64,000 nucleotides of DNA from Xestospongia bergquistia (Eukaryota; Porifera; Demospongiae; Haplosclerida; Petrosiidae). A program made the position numbers and the translations under genes. The stretch lies in NCBI GenBank assembly GCA_963965975.1, contig OZ014412.1, positions 4,404,501 through 4,468,500 on the forward strand, given 5' to 3'. The notes beneath the pieces are model-generated. The model was not told the origin of the DNA. It did no database searches and saw only the letters and a program-made list of their open reading frames with translations. Positions 40,822-51,880 of the stretch are shown in pieces; position 1 is the first letter of the stretch, and each line of letters opens with the position of its first letter.

Positions 40822-43077
40822 TCAATACACTACTACTCTGTTATTACCCCTATCACAAACATACAAATATCCTTCTCTGTCAAATGTCATTCCAAATTGG
40901 CCATTAAATTGACCCATACTGCCATCATATCTTTCAAAAGAACGTACAAACTGACCATTAGTAGTGAAGACAGAGATACGATGATTACCCACTTCTGCAA
41001 TGTATATTAGATCATTATCATCTATTACAATCCCTGTAGGAAAGGCAACTTGTCCAGGACCAGATCCTTTAGTACCAAACTGAGACAAATACTGTCCCTC
41101 AGGAGTGAATATCTGGATACGATGATTCAAACAATCAGTCACATATACTAACCCTTCTCTGTCAATAGCAACATCTACTGGTTTATCAAACTGACCCTCA
41201 GTAGATCCATGGGTACCAAAGACATTAGAGGAAGTTAAATTAGGATTTAAGACTTGTATACGATGATTATCATAATCTGCAATATAAATATGTCCAGTTA
41301 TAGGAGAAATGGTGATACCACAAGGGCGATCAAATTCCAATGGTCCACTACCTTGTTTACCAACTGATTTAATACATTCACCATCCATAGATATCTTCTG
41401 GATCTTGTGATTATCAGCAACAAGAATGAAGCTGTCTGGAGTAATGGCTACACCACGAGGACAGGAAAACTTCAGATTATCACTGACTTGACCAAAAGAT
41501 TTCATTTTCTTTTTATCTCTATCTAGTACTGTGACACAGTGGCTGTTTCGTTCACTTACTAAAATATGGCGATCACTGGTCATTGCAACTCCCCAGGGGC
41601 AGTTAAGTTCAGGTGTATTATGTACTGGAGTGATGTTATCAAGATAGGGATTAAAAGGGATCACTAGTGAGGTACTATCAACTTGGATGTCATTAACTTG
41701 GATATCAACTTGATGACAACCATTAGTTACAGGACTACAATGTATTGTATACACTCCAGGATGTGTGGTGGTAGTGACTGTAGCTGTGATGGGTGTAGTT
41801 GTATCAACTGGTACTACACTACAACTGAGTGATGATAGAGGAACAGTAAGAAGACTGGAATCAGAAAATTGGATAGATAATGGAAATGATACTGTCTTCT
41901 TTATAGTTGTAATGTGTTGACGATCAATCTTCTTGACTTTACACTGTTGTAGAACAGTTGGTGAGAAGAACACAATATCTCCAATATGATCTAATGTATC
42001 AAAAATGTTGCTGTCTTTCTTAAAGTGGAGGTTGGCTTTCTCTCTAGGATTAAACTCTTCAATGTTAACCTGTTCAGTCACATGACTTATACGCTCCATC
42101 ATTTGTTTTGTAGATGTTACCACTTCTTGGGGACTGCCTATCTCAAGACTCTGTTCAACAAATTCTTGACAATCTTTAAGTTGACTCAATATCATTTCAG
42201 CCGATTTCTTCTGCTCTGATAATACCTGTAGTTTACTACCAGTGACTGTGTCCACCTCTCTAGTCAGTTGTCTCTCAGATTGACGAAGGACATCAATCAT
42301 TTCTTCCACCATGACACGAATCTCTTCTTTGACAACTTCTCCTTGCTCCCTGATCTCATTCTCTCTTTCTGTGAGAGCAGTTAGGACATCAGTAACAGGA
42401 GTGACTTTGTCACTAATTGACTTAAGACTTGTTTCCAATTTTTGGCAATGCTTGGGATAGCAATCAGAGACTAAGTTATAATCATGATCTCTATGAATAC
42501 GTATGGTACAGTCATAACAAATAAGCTCTTCACATGTTCCACAAATGATCTCCAAAGGCTTATTGTGAGTTGAACACTTCATCTCCTTCTTCACAGGAAT
42601 CAATTTAGAGGCAGAGACTACAACCTCATCAAGACTTGTTATCTTATGATCAGCAATGGGACCCCACTTCTTGTGAACATCAATACATTCTTGACAGAGA
42701 AATTTGGCACATTCTTTACAGTAACCTGTGGCATTAGTTGTAGTACAGTTATCACAGGTTACCTGTTGATGTCCTGACACTTTTGTCATCAGATTATAGA
42801 CTTCCTTGAAGTTGTTAATTTGAAAAGCTGTAGGAAAGTCAGCTGCTCCTGTTGGTTGAGGTAACTGGGTATGATGATGACAAGTGGGACAAGATATGAA
42901 ATAGTTATCTCCTTGAGGATCCAGTGGTAGACCCTCCAAACATTGTTGACAGAAATAATGGAAACATGGTAAGGTCTTAGGGTTAGTATAGAGGTCAAGA
43001 CATATACCACAGGTGAGCTGTTCCTGTAGTTTCTTGAGAGCTGTGGAGCTGGTACTGAGTACTGCTTTCTCTGCCAT
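40822..43077 (-). CDS. TRIM-NHL protein 3 (type II)
   Basis: Intronless, 751 residues from the ATG at 43077 (MAEKAVLSTS). The frame stays open 38 codons further upstream to another ATG at 43191, probably by chance. RING CGICLDLYTNPKTLPCFHYF with CPTC, B-box 1 as in its sisters, B-box 2 CSTHNKPLEIICGTCEELIC, coiled coil, filamin-type Ig and NHL repeats (GVAMTSDRHILVSERNSHCV onward), without the extra blade start of type I. It lies 350 bases from the facing tail exon of cassette 1. It is the likely parent type of the deleted copies at 53661 and 60845. Confidence 0.92.
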   Translation of the reverse strand: MAEKAVLSTSSTALKKLQEQLTCGICLDLYTNPKTLPCFHYFCQQCLEGLPLDPQGDNYFISCPTCHHHTQLPQPTGAADFPTAFQINNFKEVYNLMTKVSGHQQVTCDNCTTTNATGYCKECAKFLCQECIDVHKKWGPIADHKITSLDEVVVSASKLIPVKKEMKCSTHNKPLEIICGTCEELICYDCTIRIHRDHDYNLVSDCYPKHCQKLETSLKSISDKVTPVTDVLTALTERENEIREQGEVVKEEIRVMVEEMIDVLRQSERQLTREVDTVTGSKLQVLSEQKKSAEMILSQLKDCQEFVEQSLEIGSPQEVVTSTKQMMERISHVTEQVNIEEFNPREKANLHFKKDSNIFDTLDHIGDIVFFSPTVLQQCKVKKIDRQHITTIKKTVSFPLSIQFSDSSLLTVPLSSLSCSVVPVDTTTPITATVTTTTHPGVYTIHCSPVTNGCHQVDIQVNDIQVDSTSLVIPFNPYLDNITPVHNTPELNCPWGVAMTSDRHILVSERNSHCVTVLDRDKKKMKSFGQVSDNLKFSCPRGVAITPDSFILVADNHKIQKISMDGECIKSVGKQGSGPLEFDRPCGITISPITGHIYIADYDNHRIQVLNPNLTSSNVFGTHGSTEGQFDKPVDVAIDREGLVYVTDCLNHRIQIFTPEGQYLSQFGTKGSGPGQVAFPTGIVIDDNDLIYIAEVGNHRISVFTTNGQFVRSFERYDGSMGQFNGQFGMTFDREGYLYVCDRGNNRVVVY

Positions 43078-43838
43078 AGTATGATGTAGAGATAGGTCAA
43101 AAGAACACTTGCTAACAGCAGTAGAAAAGTACCACTTATTGTCTGACCATATAAGGAAATATAAGTCATGACAGGTGGTGATACAGATCACATGACCTAT
43201 GTATTGTGATAAAGATGTACAGAGACAAGTCTAAAACACAGTAGTTGTAGTCCTTTACTTTTTGCAAATTAGATAAATAATAACTTCTATCAAAGGAAGA
43301 AGTAAATTGTGTGTGCATTTGTTTGTACATGACAATGCATTCATCCAGACAGGTAAGAACTAACAAATGAATGTTTGTTTCATATTTATAGGCATCATGT
43401 TTGAAAGACAAAAACACAATTAAATAGCATCTATCTTGATAGATGTCACCATAGATACATAGTTTATTTTATATAAATTGTTTCATAGTCAATGAAGGAA
43501 AATAACAGAGTCTGGACTCAATGTAAGATATACCAATATACCAACAGTGTATTAATATGCCTGTGTATCAGACTAATGTTCAATATTCCAATGTACCAAC
43601 AGTGTACTAATGTAACAATTTTCCAATATACCAACAGTGTATCAATGTAGTATACCAATATGTCAATATACATCATCTGTCCAATGTTCCATTATGTTAC
43701 TAATATTCTATTGTGCAATATAATGTTGATCTTTTATTATGTAGTTGACCATCTACATTTTGTATAACCACTTCATCTTTTGTTTATATCCTCCTCACAT
43801 TATTCTGTATTTAACAAGATTGTTCTCCTCCTCCTCTT
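43078..43838. other. Type II TRIM 5' flank with scraps of receptor 3' cassette introns
   Basis: The first ~300 bases resemble the 5' flanks at 46378-46700, 54311-54650 and 61495-61860 (aaggaaatataagtcatgac and similar). Right of that, gcatcatgtttgaaagac is a decayed copy of the 49-base receptor exon, followed by a short taccaatataccaacag repeat. No ORF. Confidence 0.6.
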
Positions 43839-43925
43839 ACTAGGCCCATCATAATCCTGCCTTTGAGAGTGAATCACCAGATGAAGATACTGAACCAAGT
43901 CAAACAAACATTTCCCATGTCCTTG
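43839..43925 (+). pseudogene. Truncated receptor tail exon (module 5)
   Basis: After a good acceptor (cttactag) the sequence encodes AHHNPAFESESPDEDTEPSQ, a clear match to the start of the tail exon. It then jumps into the 3' flank, losing about two thirds of the exon. Confidence 0.8.
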
Positions 43926-44121
43926 ATGTAGTGACAAATGACAACCATATAAGGAAATATGACAATGTTATAGGACAATTATTACTTCATTACTAAATGA
44001 TATATTTTTGAGATAATAGAAAGAGGTTGATTTATTAAACATTATATTGACAATGTGTTAACAAAGTACATAGTACAAATTATCATAAAGTACATACAGA
44101 CTATCACATTATATTATTATC

Positions 44122-46377
44122 TTAATACACAACTAGTCTGTTATTTAAACGATCACAAACATATAAATATCCTTCTCTGTCGAATGCTATTCCATATGAG
44201 TTATTAAATTGACGCACACTGCTACCATATCCTCCAAAAGAACGTACAAACTGATTATCAGTAGTGAAGATAGAGATGCGATTGTTATCCCATTCTGCAG
44301 TGTATATTAGATTGTTATTATCTATTATAATCCCTGTTGGAAAACAAAGCTGTCTAGAATCTGATCCTTTGTTACCAAACTGTGACAAATACTCTCCTTC
44401 AGGAGTGAATATCTGGATACGATGATTCCAAGTATCAGACACATATACTAACCCTCGTCTGTCAACAGCAACATCAAAGGGTTTATTAAACTGTCCCTTG
44501 GCTGATCCTTTGGTACCAAATGTGTGAGAGAAAGTTAGATCAGGTTTTAAGACTTGTATACGATGGTTGTTACTATCGGCAATATAAATATGTCCATTTG
44601 TAGGAGAAATGGTGATACCACAAGGGCCGATAAATTCCAATGGTCCACTACCTTGCTTACCAACTGACGCAATACACTCCCCATCCATAGATATCTTCTG
44701 GATCTTGTGATTATCAGTAACAAGAATAAAATTGTCTGAAGTGATAGCTACACCACGAGGTTCAGAGAATTTGACATTTTCCCTACCTCGACCAAAAGAC
44801 TTTATTTTCTTTCCATCTCTATCCAGTACTGTGACACAGTGACTGTCTCGTTCACTTACTGCAATATGTTCATCATCAGTCACAGCAACTCCAAAGGGTC
44901 CAATAAGGTCAGATATGGTATAAACTGGAGTAATGTTATCAAGGTGAGGATTCAATGGGACCATTAGTGAGGTGCTATCAACTTGCGCATCATTAACTTG
45001 GACATTAATTTGATGACAACCATTAGTTGCAGGAGTACAATGTATTGTATACACTCCAGGATGGGTGGTGGTAGTGACTGTAGCTGTTATTGGTGTAGTT
45101 GTATCAACTGGTACTACACTACAACTGAGTGATGATAGAGGAACAGTAAGAAGACTGGAATCAGAAAATTGGATAGATAATGGAAATGATACTGTCTTCT
45201 TTATAGTTGTAATGTGTTGACGATCAATCTTCTTGACTTTACACTGTTGAAGAACATTAGGTGAGAAGAACACAATATCTCCAATATGATGTAGTGTATC
45301 AACAATATTGCTGTCTTTCTTAAAGTAAACATTAGCTTTCTCTCTAGGATTAAACTCTTCAATGTTAACCAGTTCAGTCACATGACTTATACGATCCATC
45401 ATTTGTTTTGTAGATGTCACAACTTCTTGAAGAATGCCTATCTCAAGACTCTGTCTTACTAAATCCTGACAATCCTTCAATTCACTCAACCTTCTTTCAG
45501 CTAATATCTTCTGCTCTGATAACACCTGTAGTTTACTACTAGTGACTGTGTCTACCTCTCTAGTCAGCTGTCTCTCAGACTGACGAAGGACATTAATTAT
45601 TTCTTCCACCATGAGATGTATCTCCTCTTTGACAGCTTCTCCTTGCTCTCTGATCTCATTCTCTCTCTCTGTGAGAGCAGTTAGAACATCAGTAATAGCA
45701 ATGACCTTATCACTAGCTGACTTAAGACTTTTTTTCAATTTTTGACAATGTTTGGGATAGCAGTCAGAGACTAAGTCATAATCATGATCTCTATGAATAC
45801 ATACAATACAGTCATGACAAATGAGTTCTTCACATGTTCCACAAAAGATTTCCAAAGGCTTATTATGAGTAGAACATTTTATCTTCTGCTTCTCAGGGAG
45901 CAATTTAGAAGCAGAGGTTGCTACCTCATCAAGACTTGTTATCTTATGATCAGCAATGGGAGCCCATTTCCTGTGAACATCAATACATTCTTGACAGAGA
46001 AATTTGGCACATTCTTTACAGTAACCTGTGGCATTAGTTGTAGTACAGTTATCACAGGTTACCTGTTGATGTCCTGACACTTTTGTCATTAGATTGTAGA
46101 CCTCCTTGAAGTTGTTAATATGGAAGGCTGCAGGAAAGTCAGCTGCTCCTGTTGGCTGAGATAACTGGGTATGATGACGACAAGTGGGACAAGTAATGAT
46201 GTAGTTATCTCCTTGAGGATCCAATGATAGACCCTCCAGACATTGTTGACAGAATGAATGGAGACATGATAAGGTCTTAGGGTTGGTATAGAGGTCAAGA
46301 CATATAGCACAGGTGAGATGTTCCTCTAGTTTCTTGAGAGCTGTAGAGGAGGTACTGAATACTGTTTTATCTGCCAT
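44122..46377 (-). CDS. TRIM-NHL protein 4 (type II)
   Basis: Intronless, 751 residues from the ATG at 46377 (MADKTVFSTS); ten in-frame codons upstream reach another ATG at 46407. RING CAICLDLYTNPKTLSCLHSF plus CPTCR, B-boxes CDNCTTTNATGYCKECAKFL and CSTHNKPLEIFCGTCEELIC, coiled coil, filamin-type Ig (GVYTIHCTPATNGCHQI) and six NHL-like blades. Its first blade reads IGPFGVAVTDDEHIAVSERD, the version that type I genes carry as the second half of their duplicated blade start, so a TRIM 4-like gene is a likely donor. All zinc ligands are present. Confidence 0.92.
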   Translation of the reverse strand: MADKTVFSTSSTALKKLEEHLTCAICLDLYTNPKTLSCLHSFCQQCLEGLSLDPQGDNYIITCPTCRHHTQLSQPTGAADFPAAFHINNFKEVYNLMTKVSGHQQVTCDNCTTTNATGYCKECAKFLCQECIDVHRKWAPIADHKITSLDEVATSASKLLPEKQKIKCSTHNKPLEIFCGTCEELICHDCIVCIHRDHDYDLVSDCYPKHCQKLKKSLKSASDKVIAITDVLTALTERENEIREQGEAVKEEIHLMVEEIINVLRQSERQLTREVDTVTSSKLQVLSEQKILAERRLSELKDCQDLVRQSLEIGILQEVVTSTKQMMDRISHVTELVNIEEFNPREKANVYFKKDSNIVDTLHHIGDIVFFSPNVLQQCKVKKIDRQHITTIKKTVSFPLSIQFSDSSLLTVPLSSLSCSVVPVDTTTPITATVTTTTHPGVYTIHCTPATNGCHQINVQVNDAQVDSTSLMVPLNPHLDNITPVYTISDLIGPFGVAVTDDEHIAVSERDSHCVTVLDRDGKKIKSFGRGRENVKFSEPRGVAITSDNFILVTDNHKIQKISMDGECIASVGKQGSGPLEFIGPCGITISPTNGHIYIADSNNHRIQVLKPDLTFSHTFGTKGSAKGQFNKPFDVAVDRRGLVYVSDTWNHRIQIFTPEGEYLSQFGNKGSDSRQLCFPTGIIIDNNNLIYTAEWDNNRISIFTTDNQFVRSFGGYGSSVRQFNNSYGIAFDREGYLYVCDRLNNRLVVY

Positions 46378-47145
46378 AATAGGATGTAGAGAGATGACAA
46401 AGAACACTTGCTAACAGAACAGTAGAGAAATACCACTTATTTTTTTGACCATATAAGGAAATAGAATATGCTGTAAGTCATTACATGTGATACAGATCAT
46501 GTGACCTATATATTGTAATAAAGAGATAAATCTAAAACCAAATTACAGTTCGCAACCTTTTGCAAGTCATATAAGCAATACTGTCTTTAGAGCAGGTGAA
46601 TTTTTTAACACTTTATAAATAGTATAGTTATTGTAAATAATATCTGCTATCAAAGGAAGACGTAAAATGTGTGTGTGCATTTGTTTACACATGACAATGC
46701 ATTCATCCAGACAGGTAAGAAGTAATATTCTGTTTCATTTTTATAGACATAATGTTCGAAAGACAAAAACAATTAAAATAATCTGTATGTACATTCTATT
46801 TTTTCGCAGAAAAACTTATCTCTATAGATTACTGTTACACAAACAATTACATTTCCCAATAGTACTCTCAACAACATTTGAGAATACACATTTAACAATT
46901 GAAGAACCAGTAATGATCAAACTATTAGTGTAGTTTTAGTAAGAAAAAGTTCATTTAGTTATAGTTTTGGTTTCTTGGATATTTTCAATAATAATTATTG
47001 TTATAGTTTTTGAGATTGTTAATTCTTACTTATAATTTTAGTTGTTGTTCACTTTATGTATTATAGTTTTAGTTCTAGTTTAGTAAGAGTAGCTTACTAT
47101 AATGAATTTTAATTATAGTTTTGATTAACTAAAACAACACTAATA
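46378..47145. other. TRIM 4 5' flank and AT-rich spacer, no gene seen
   Basis: The first 300 bases match other type II 5' flanks. From 46930 to 47135 the sequence is tagttttagt/tatagtttt-rich and low in complexity. The ORF at 46667-46933 has no recognisable product. Confidence 0.5.
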
Positions 47146-48095
47146 CCACTGTACTAATATACATGTGTACTACACTAGTGTTCAATATATACCAATGTAC
47201 CAACAGTGTATTAATATACCACTGTACTAATATACCTGTGTACTACACTAGTGTTCAATATATACCAATGTACCAACAGTGTATTAATATACCACTGTAC
47301 TAATATACCTGTGTACTACACTAGTGTTCAATATATACCAATGTACCAACAGTGTATTAATATACCACTGTACTAATATACCTGTGTACTACACTAGTGT
47401 TCAATATATACCAATGTACCAACAGTGTATTAATATACCATTGTACTAATATACCTGTGTATTAGACTAGTGTTCAATATATACCAATGTACCAACAGTG
47501 TATTAATATACCACTGTGCTAATATACCTGTGTATTAGACTAGTGTTCAATATATACCAATGTACCAACAGTGTATTAATATACCACTGTACTAATATAC
47601 ATGTGTACTACACTAGTGTTCAATATATACCAATGTACCAACAGTGTATTAATATACCACTGTACTAATATACATGTGTACTACACTAGTGTTCAATATA
47701 TACCAATGTACCAACAGTGTATTAATATACCATTGTACTAATATACCTGTGTATTAGACTAGTGTTCAATATATACCAATGTACCAACAGTGTATTAATA
47801 TACCACTGTACTAATATACCTGTGTATTAGACTAATGTTCAATATACCAATGTACCAACAGTGTATTAATATACCACTGTACTAATATACCTGTGTATTA
47901 GATTAGTGTTCAATATATACCAATGTACCAACAGTGTATTAATATACCATTGTACTAATATACCTGTGTATTAGACTAGTGTTCAATATATACCAATGTA
48001 CCAACAGTGTATTAATATACCACTGTACTAATATACCTGTGTATTAGACTAGTGTTCAATATATACCAATATACCAACAGTGTACTAATATAATA
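47146..48095. repeat. Second 73-bp satellite array, about 13 copies
   Basis: Same unit as at 28501-29185, with its own mix of variants (tacatgtgtactacac, tacctgtgtattagac). One unit is shortened near 47830. It lies in the position of the last receptor intron, left of a tail-exon copy. Confidence 0.92.
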
Positions 48096-48227
48096 TGACA
48101 ATATAACCAATGTTGAACTTTCATTGTGTAAATGGCCATCAATATTTTGTATAACCACTACTTCATCTTTTGTTTATCTACTCTTCACATTATTCTGTAG
48201 TTAACAATATCATTCTCCTCCTCCCTT

Positions 48228-48530
48228 TATCATAATTCTGTCTTTGAGAGTGGGTCGTCAGATGAAGATACTGAACCAAGTCAAACAAGTATACTTGCAA
48301 AAGATGTGAAGAGCGTCAACATTGGTCGAGTAGTCAGTCATGATCTTACAAAAGCATCTCTAAATAGTTTAGATGTTAAAGTTGACTGGTCGGTCAGACA
48401 CAAATCCATTTGTCCTCAGTCCCAGTGAAAGTAACATTAGTGCTCTAATTGAATTAGAAGATGAAGATGACCATGTCTGGGAGGCTTTGAAGAGAAAGAA
48501 GAAACAAAATAAAAAGGAGTCCAAGTTTTA
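48228..48530 (+). pseudogene. Broken copy of the receptor tail exon (module 6)
   Basis: Nearly the full tail exon, ending in the KKKQNKKESKF codons. The ctag acceptor is lost by a deletion at about 48229, and a four-base insertion (ggtcggtcagaca against ggccggaca, about 48391) breaks the frame. The membrane exon is absent upstream, where the satellite array lies. Confidence 0.85.
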
Positions 48531-48871
48531 GTGTTTTCACTATATGTTACAATACCAAAGACTAGTTGATATTTGATAACACTCTTTATTTTAATTGTAA
48601 TAGATTTTTGATATACATCTATAGATTTCTTACTAATGTAACTTTTATACTTTAATATCTTCCATCTGATTAATGAGCCTTACACTACATATAGACATTC
48701 TGTACAGCAAGGTATAGGAAGACATTACACGTCTTTGATGTAGTGACAGGACAATTATTACTTCATTACTAAATGATATATTACTAAGATAACAAAAAAT
48801 ATTGATATATCAAACATTATATTGAAATGTATTAATAAAACTACATGTTAATAACAAATTATGTCATTGTC

Positions 48872-51181
48872 TCAATATATTACTAGTCTGTTATTACCCC
48901 TATCACAAACATATAAATATCCTTCTTTGTCGAATGTTATTCCATATGGATCATTAAACTGACCCACACTGCTACCATATCCTCCAAAAGAACGTATAAA
49001 CTGACCATCAGTAGTGAAGATAGAAATACAATGATTACCACACTCTACAAGGTATATTCGATTGTTATCATCTATTACAATCCCTGCTGGAATGTTAACT
49101 TCTCCAGGACCAGATCTTTTGGTACTAAACTGAGACAAAAACTGTCCCTCAGGAGTGAATTTCTGGATACGATGATTCCGACAATCAGTCACATACACTA
49201 ATCCTTGTCTGTCAACAGCAATATCAATTGGATTATTAAACTGTCCCTTAGCTGATCCTTTGGTACCAAATGTGTGAGAGAAAGTTAGATCAGGATTTAA
49301 GACTTGTATACGATGGTTATTATAATCTGCAATATAAATATGTCCCATTATAGGAGAAATGGCAATATAACAAGGGTTGTTAAATTCCAGTAGTCCACTA
49401 CCTTGTTTACCAACTGATTTAATACACTCCCCATCCATAGATATCTTCTGGATCTTGTGACTATCAGCAACAAGAATTAAGTTGTCATCAGTAAGTGCTA
49501 CCCCACGAGGTTGAATGAACTTGGCATTTCCTCTACTCTTTTGACCAAAAGACTTAATTTTCTTTCCATTTCTATCCAGTACTGTGACACAGTGACTATC
49601 TCGTTCACTTACTATAATATGTTTGTCATCAGTCACAGCAACTCCAAAGGGTCCATTAAGTTTAGACATGTTAAGTACATTGGTCATTGCAACTCCCCAT
49701 GGCCAGTTAAGTTCAGGTATAGTACATGCTGGAGTGATATTATCAAGGTAAGGATTAAAAGGGATCACTAATGAGGTATTACCAACTTGGACATCATTAA
49801 CTTGGACGTTAACTTGATGACGACCACGAGTTACAGGAGTACAATGTATTGTATAGACTTCAGGATGGGTGGTGGTACTGACTGTAGCTGTGATGGGTGT
49901 AGTTGTATCAACTGGTACTACACTACAACTGAGTGATGATAGAGGAACAGTAAGAAGACTGGAATCAGAAAATTGGATAGATAATGGAAATGACACTGTC
50001 TTCTTTATAGTTGTAACCTGTTGATGATCAATCTTCTTGACTTTACACTTTTGTAGAACAGTAGGTGAGAAGAACACAATATCTCCAATATGATGTAGTG
50101 TATCAACAATGTTGCTGTCTTTCTTAAAGTGAAGATTAGCTTTCTCTCTAGGATTGAACTCTTCAATGATAACCTGTTCAGTCATATGACTCATACGTTC
50201 CATCATTTGTTTTGTAGATGTCACCACTTCTTGAGAACTGCATATCTCTAGACTCTGTTCCACAAATTCCAGGCAATCCTTTAGTTGACTCAATCTTGTT
50301 TCACTTGATCTCTTCTGCTCTGATAACACTTGTAGTTTACTGTCAGTGACTATGTCCACCTCTCTAGTCAGCTGTCTTTCAGACTGACGAAGGGTGTCAA
50401 TCATTTCTTCCACCATGACATGTATCTCTTTTTTGATATTTTTACCTTGCTCTTTGATCTCATTCTCTCTGTCTGCAAAAACAGGTAGGACATCAGTAAC
50501 AGCAGTGACTTTGTCTCTAACTGACTTGAGACTTCTTTCTAATTTTTGACAATGTCTGGGATAGCAGTCAGAGACTAAGTCACAATCATGATCTTTATGA
50601 ATACGTACAATGCAATCTTGACAAATGAGCTCTTCACATGATTGGCAAAAAATTTCCGAAGGCTTATTATGATTGGAACATTTTATCTTCTGCTTCTCAG
50701 GGAGCAATTTAGAAGCAGAAGTCGCTACCTCATCAAGACTTGTTATCTTATGATCAGCAATGGGACCCCACTTCTTGTGAACATCAATACATCCTTGACA
50801 GAGAAACTTGGCACATTCTTTACAATAACCTGTAGTGTTAGTTGTAGTACAGTTATCACAGGTTACCTGTTGATTTCCTGATACTTTTGTCATTAGATTA
50901 TAGACCTCCTTGAAGTTGTTAATATGGAAAGCTGTAGGAAAGTCAGCTGCTCCTGTTGGTTGAGGTAACTGGGTATGATGACGACAAGTGGGACAAGATA
51001 TGAAATAGTTATCTCCTTGAGGATCCAATGGTAGACCCTCCAAACATTGTTGACAGAAATAATGGAAACATGGTAAGGTCTTAGGGTTAGTATAGAGGTC
51101 AAGACATACAGCACAGGTGAGCTGTTCCTCTAGTTTCTTGAGAGCTGTAGAGGAGGTACTGAATACTGTTTTCTCTGCCAT
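48872..51181 (-). CDS. TRIM-NHL protein 5 (type I)
   Basis: Intronless, 769 residues from the ATG at 51181 (MAEKTVFSTS; five more residues possible from 51196). The domain order is as in TRIM 2, with the same duplicated first-blade start (WPWGVAMTN then NGPFGVAVTDD). It differs from TRIM 2 at a couple of dozen residues, for example CAVCLDL in the RING and NTTGYC in B-box 1, and in the linker around the filamin-type Ig. All RING and B-box metal ligands are kept. Its 3' end faces the broken tail exon at 48.23-48.53 kb. Confidence 0.93.
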   Translation of the reverse strand: MAEKTVFSTSSTALKKLEEQLTCAVCLDLYTNPKTLPCFHYFCQQCLEGLPLDPQGDNYFISCPTCRHHTQLPQPTGAADFPTAFHINNFKEVYNLMTKVSGNQQVTCDNCTTTNTTGYCKECAKFLCQGCIDVHKKWGPIADHKITSLDEVATSASKLLPEKQKIKCSNHNKPSEIFCQSCEELICQDCIVRIHKDHDCDLVSDCYPRHCQKLERSLKSVRDKVTAVTDVLPVFADRENEIKEQGKNIKKEIHVMVEEMIDTLRQSERQLTREVDIVTDSKLQVLSEQKRSSETRLSQLKDCLEFVEQSLEICSSQEVVTSTKQMMERMSHMTEQVIIEEFNPREKANLHFKKDSNIVDTLHHIGDIVFFSPTVLQKCKVKKIDHQQVTTIKKTVSFPLSIQFSDSSLLTVPLSSLSCSVVPVDTTTPITATVSTTTHPEVYTIHCTPVTRGRHQVNVQVNDVQVGNTSLVIPFNPYLDNITPACTIPELNWPWGVAMTNVLNMSKLNGPFGVAVTDDKHIIVSERDSHCVTVLDRNGKKIKSFGQKSRGNAKFIQPRGVALTDDNLILVADSHKIQKISMDGECIKSVGKQGSGLLEFNNPCYIAISPIMGHIYIADYNNHRIQVLNPDLTFSHTFGTKGSAKGQFNNPIDIAVDRQGLVYVTDCRNHRIQKFTPEGQFLSQFSTKRSGPGEVNIPAGIVIDDNNRIYLVECGNHCISIFTTDGQFIRSFGGYGSSVGQFNDPYGITFDKEGYLYVCDRGNNRLVIY

Positions 51182-51880
51182 GTAGAGAGATGTCAATTAG
51201 CACACCACGCCTTATTAAATATTTATGGTTTTGAGTATTTTTGATAGGGTGGAGCTGGAGTTGCTGAAAACTTACAACAACATGGTGTGTAGGATAGAAC
51301 ATTCCATCAGTAAAGTTAATATATTATAAATGATAGCCAATTAATTCCTTTCAAAATACCTTGTTTACTAAATTTTTCTTTTCATATTTTCTTAAAAACA
51401 AAATTTTTAGCATAAAATTGTTAGTATAAACAATAATCAAGAAATTAGCACTGCAGTCACCGATCTCCAGGAAAGTTTGCCAATAATTCCTTACACTAGA
51501 TGGCTTTGCACGCAAATGTAAAAAAGGTTAGGTTATTATAAGCATTTACATGAATTTTTATTACTGAGTAAACGATAGTTTAAGTTAACCTCTTAGTAAC
51601 AAGTTTCACATTCTTATGTGCAAATATAAAGCCTAGTCCTTTTTCTCAGCTTTTTAACTTGGAGAAATTATTGGACTATTTACACTGCTATTTTCATGTG
51701 GTAAACAGGTACTTAACAAACTCAGATCTCAACAAGTGTTACGTACATGCATGGCATGCATAAGTCATGTTAAGAAGAGTGCCAAGTATGACATGAAACA
51801 TTTGTTGTAAGTTGATCATAGCATACAATTTGTTGGTATATTTACATTATATTAGTGCTATAAAAGAGTATTCCATTAGC
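51182..51880. promoter_or_regulatory. 5' flank of TRIM 5
   Basis: Almost the same as 38282-38960, with a four-base addition in the acatgcatggcatgcataag part (about 51747). No ORF. Confidence 0.55.
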